Shown here: in pieces, positions 63,132 to 64,000 of the stretch | Numbering within the stretch: position 1 is the stretch's first letter | How the letters are laid out: every line of letters starts with the position of its first letter | Origin: Ilyobacter polytropus DSM 2926 | GTDB lineage: Bacteria; Fusobacteriota; Fusobacteriia; Fusobacteriales; Fusobacteriaceae | Assembly (NCBI RefSeq): GCF_000165505.1 | Contig: NC_014632.1 | Location: 1,178,001-1,242,000, forward strand | Direction: 5' to 3' | DNA length: 64,000 nucleotides | Made by a program: the position numbers and the translations under genes | The notes under the pieces: generated by a model | The model's input: the letters and a program-made list of their open reading frames with translations, nothing else | What the model was told of the DNA's origin: nothing | Databases searched by the model: none

Positions 63132-63163
63132 TCTATTCCTCCCAACATTTTTACTGAGATATA

Positions 63164-63222
63164 ATACTAGCTAGTATAATATCCTTATACAGATGATAAT
63201 ACTAACTAGTATATTGTGTCAA
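63164..63222 (-). promoter_or_regulatory. Promoter of the pan biosynthesis operon with two operators
   Basis: On the minus strand TTGACA (63222-63217) and TATCAT (63198-63193) are 18 bases apart. The first operator, ATACTAACTAGTAT (63199-63212), fills the spacer. The second, a perfect palindrome ATACTAGCTAGTAT (63164-63177), lies just downstream of the expected start. The same core occurs in the MarR promoter at 60055-60064. Confidence 0.85.
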
Positions 63223-63342
63223 CAAAATTTTATTTATAAAGTATATATTCTGTTTAAAAGTTGTATATATTTTGTTTATATATTCTTTTAAAAGCTCAAT
63301 TTTTCAAGGACAATAACTGATAAGATTAATTATATTTTTTTC

Positions 63343-64000
63343 TCACTGGGTAATTTTTTTAAATATTTGTAAAAAATTTGATGCCGCCTCAGATAAACGT
63401 CGATCTCTGACCCAGACTATAGATGTGCCTGTTTCTAAGGAAAATTCTTCTATCTCTTTGTATTCTAAATTCATGAGATTTACAAACTCTTTAGAAGATT
63501 TTGGGACTACTCCCACACCCATTCCTATATCTACCCAGGACAATATCGTCCTAGTGTCCTCACTTTCACATAGTATTTTTGGACTGTATCCCTTCTGCTG
63601 GCAGGTTTTTATTATCATTTTTTCAAATCTTCTGTCTAGTATAAGTGGGAGGTCCTTTAGGTCATCTGCATTTAATTTTTTCTTATCCCAAATGAAAACT
63701 CCCTTAGGTTTTGTAACTGCGATCATTGGCTCGTTTGGAAGTTGTATAGAATCAAAATTTTCAGAATTAAAGGGAGTCCTCACTATTCCAAGCTCTATTA
63801 CTCCATTTTTGAGAAATTCCAATATTCTATTGGTATTCCCCTCTCTTATGTCAAAACTTGTATCTGGGTAGGCCTCGTGATACTCTTGGATAAATTTAGG
63901 GTATATGATTCCCATAGATGATGCAACTACCCCCATAGAAAGAGTTCCTGTAAACCCCTCTCTGAAATTCTTTATATCTTTTACAGTTTTATCAAAGAGT
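63343..64000 (-). CDS. LysR-type transcriptional regulator, partial (5' end beyond the window)
   Basis: The visible C-terminal part (about 219 codons, open to the window edge) is the LysR substrate-binding domain: GTLSMGVVASSMGIIYPKFI, ELGIVRTPFNSENF, GMGVGVVPKSSKEF near the end. The N-terminal helix-turn-helix is missing because the gene is cut at 64000, not because it is broken. It reads toward the pan operon on the same strand, but a separate promoter lies between them. Its target is unknown. Confidence 0.88.
   Translation of the reverse strand, partial: LFDKTVKDIKNFREGFTGTLSMGVVASSMGIIYPKFIQEYHEAYPDTSFDIREGNTNRILEFLKNGVIELGIVRTPFNSENFDSIQLPNEPMIAVTKPKGVFIWDKKKLNADDLKDLPLILDRRFEKMIIKTCQQKGYSPKILCESEDTRTILSWVDIGMGVGVVPKSSKEFVNLMNLEYKEIEEFSLETGTSIVWVRDRRLSEAASNFLQIFKKITQ

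Noticed and set aside
1-64000. CRISPR array, prophage, tRNA or rRNA genes
   Set aside because: No regularly spaced short repeats, phage structural genes or tRNA cloverleaf motifs were seen on reading both strands. A tRNA or CRISPR program was not run.

Overview
The window looks like a chromosomal segment of a low-GC, anaerobic, Gram-negative bacterium of the phylum Fusobacteriota, most like Ilyobacter or Propionigenium. The evidence for this is AT-rich intergenic DNA with strong Shine-Dalgarno sites, a lipid A operon (lpxC-fabZ-lpxA-lpxI-lpxB), clostridia-like anaerobic enzymes (2-oxoacid:ferredoxin oxidoreductase, B12-type ribonucleotide reductase), and a split transketolase. The genus is an inference from gene content; no marker gene is present to prove it.

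Region 1 (1-8.1 kb, minus strand) is a selenium-dependent molybdenum hydroxylase locus. It holds a three-subunit xanthine dehydrogenase-like enzyme (FAD, [2Fe-2S] and molybdopterin subunits) and four accessory genes (YqeB, a MocA-like protein with a degenerate YqeC-like head, an XdhC/CoxI-like protein and a MoeA-like protein). The hydroxylase genes sit behind their own promoter and a guanine-type purine riboswitch. A second riboswitch of the same design precedes an NCS2 purine permease at 12-13.5 kb. A mnmH/selU gene at 56 kb supports selenium use by the organism.

Region 2 (8.4-17 kb) has korDABC, the purine permease, a small unknown protein, and pdxR divergent from pdxST with visible operators. 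Region 3 (17-31 kb, minus strand) has an M23 peptidase, a ZIP transporter, then lpxC-fabZ-lpxA-lpxI-lpxB-msbA-rph-rdgB, a UvrD/PcrA helicase, a GNAT-CDF fusion, the SRP RNA and mgtE. Region 4 (31-42.7 kb) has an AsmA/TIGR03545-like membrane protein, a YlmH-like S4 protein, pssA, a ClC channel, a YibE/F protein, split transketolase, recQ and an orphan radical SAM/SPASM protein.

Region 5 (42.8-49.2 kb) is a MarR-controlled tripartite RND efflux operon. Region 6 (49.2-57 kb) holds glucose-type PTS genes (ptsG-crr and a second crr) flanking a frame-disrupted DDE transposase-like gene, then nrdJ and mnmH. Region 7 (57.8-63.2 kb) is a complete pantothenate locus: a DUF2520 ketopantoate reductase candidate, panB, panC and panD, then a MarR regulator, a YhdT-like protein and PanF. 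The same ACTANNTAGT palindrome lies inside the -35/-10 spacer of both the biosynthetic and the regulator promoters. A LysR-type gene runs off the right edge.

Three intergenic stretches (1872-2388, 11277-11868, 57102-57598) are copies of one non-coding repeat family of about 0.5-0.6 kb with terminal inverted repeats and exchanged inner modules. The most promising undescribed items are this repeat family, the MarR-pantothenate regulon and the riboswitch-controlled Se/Mo purine hydroxylase locus.
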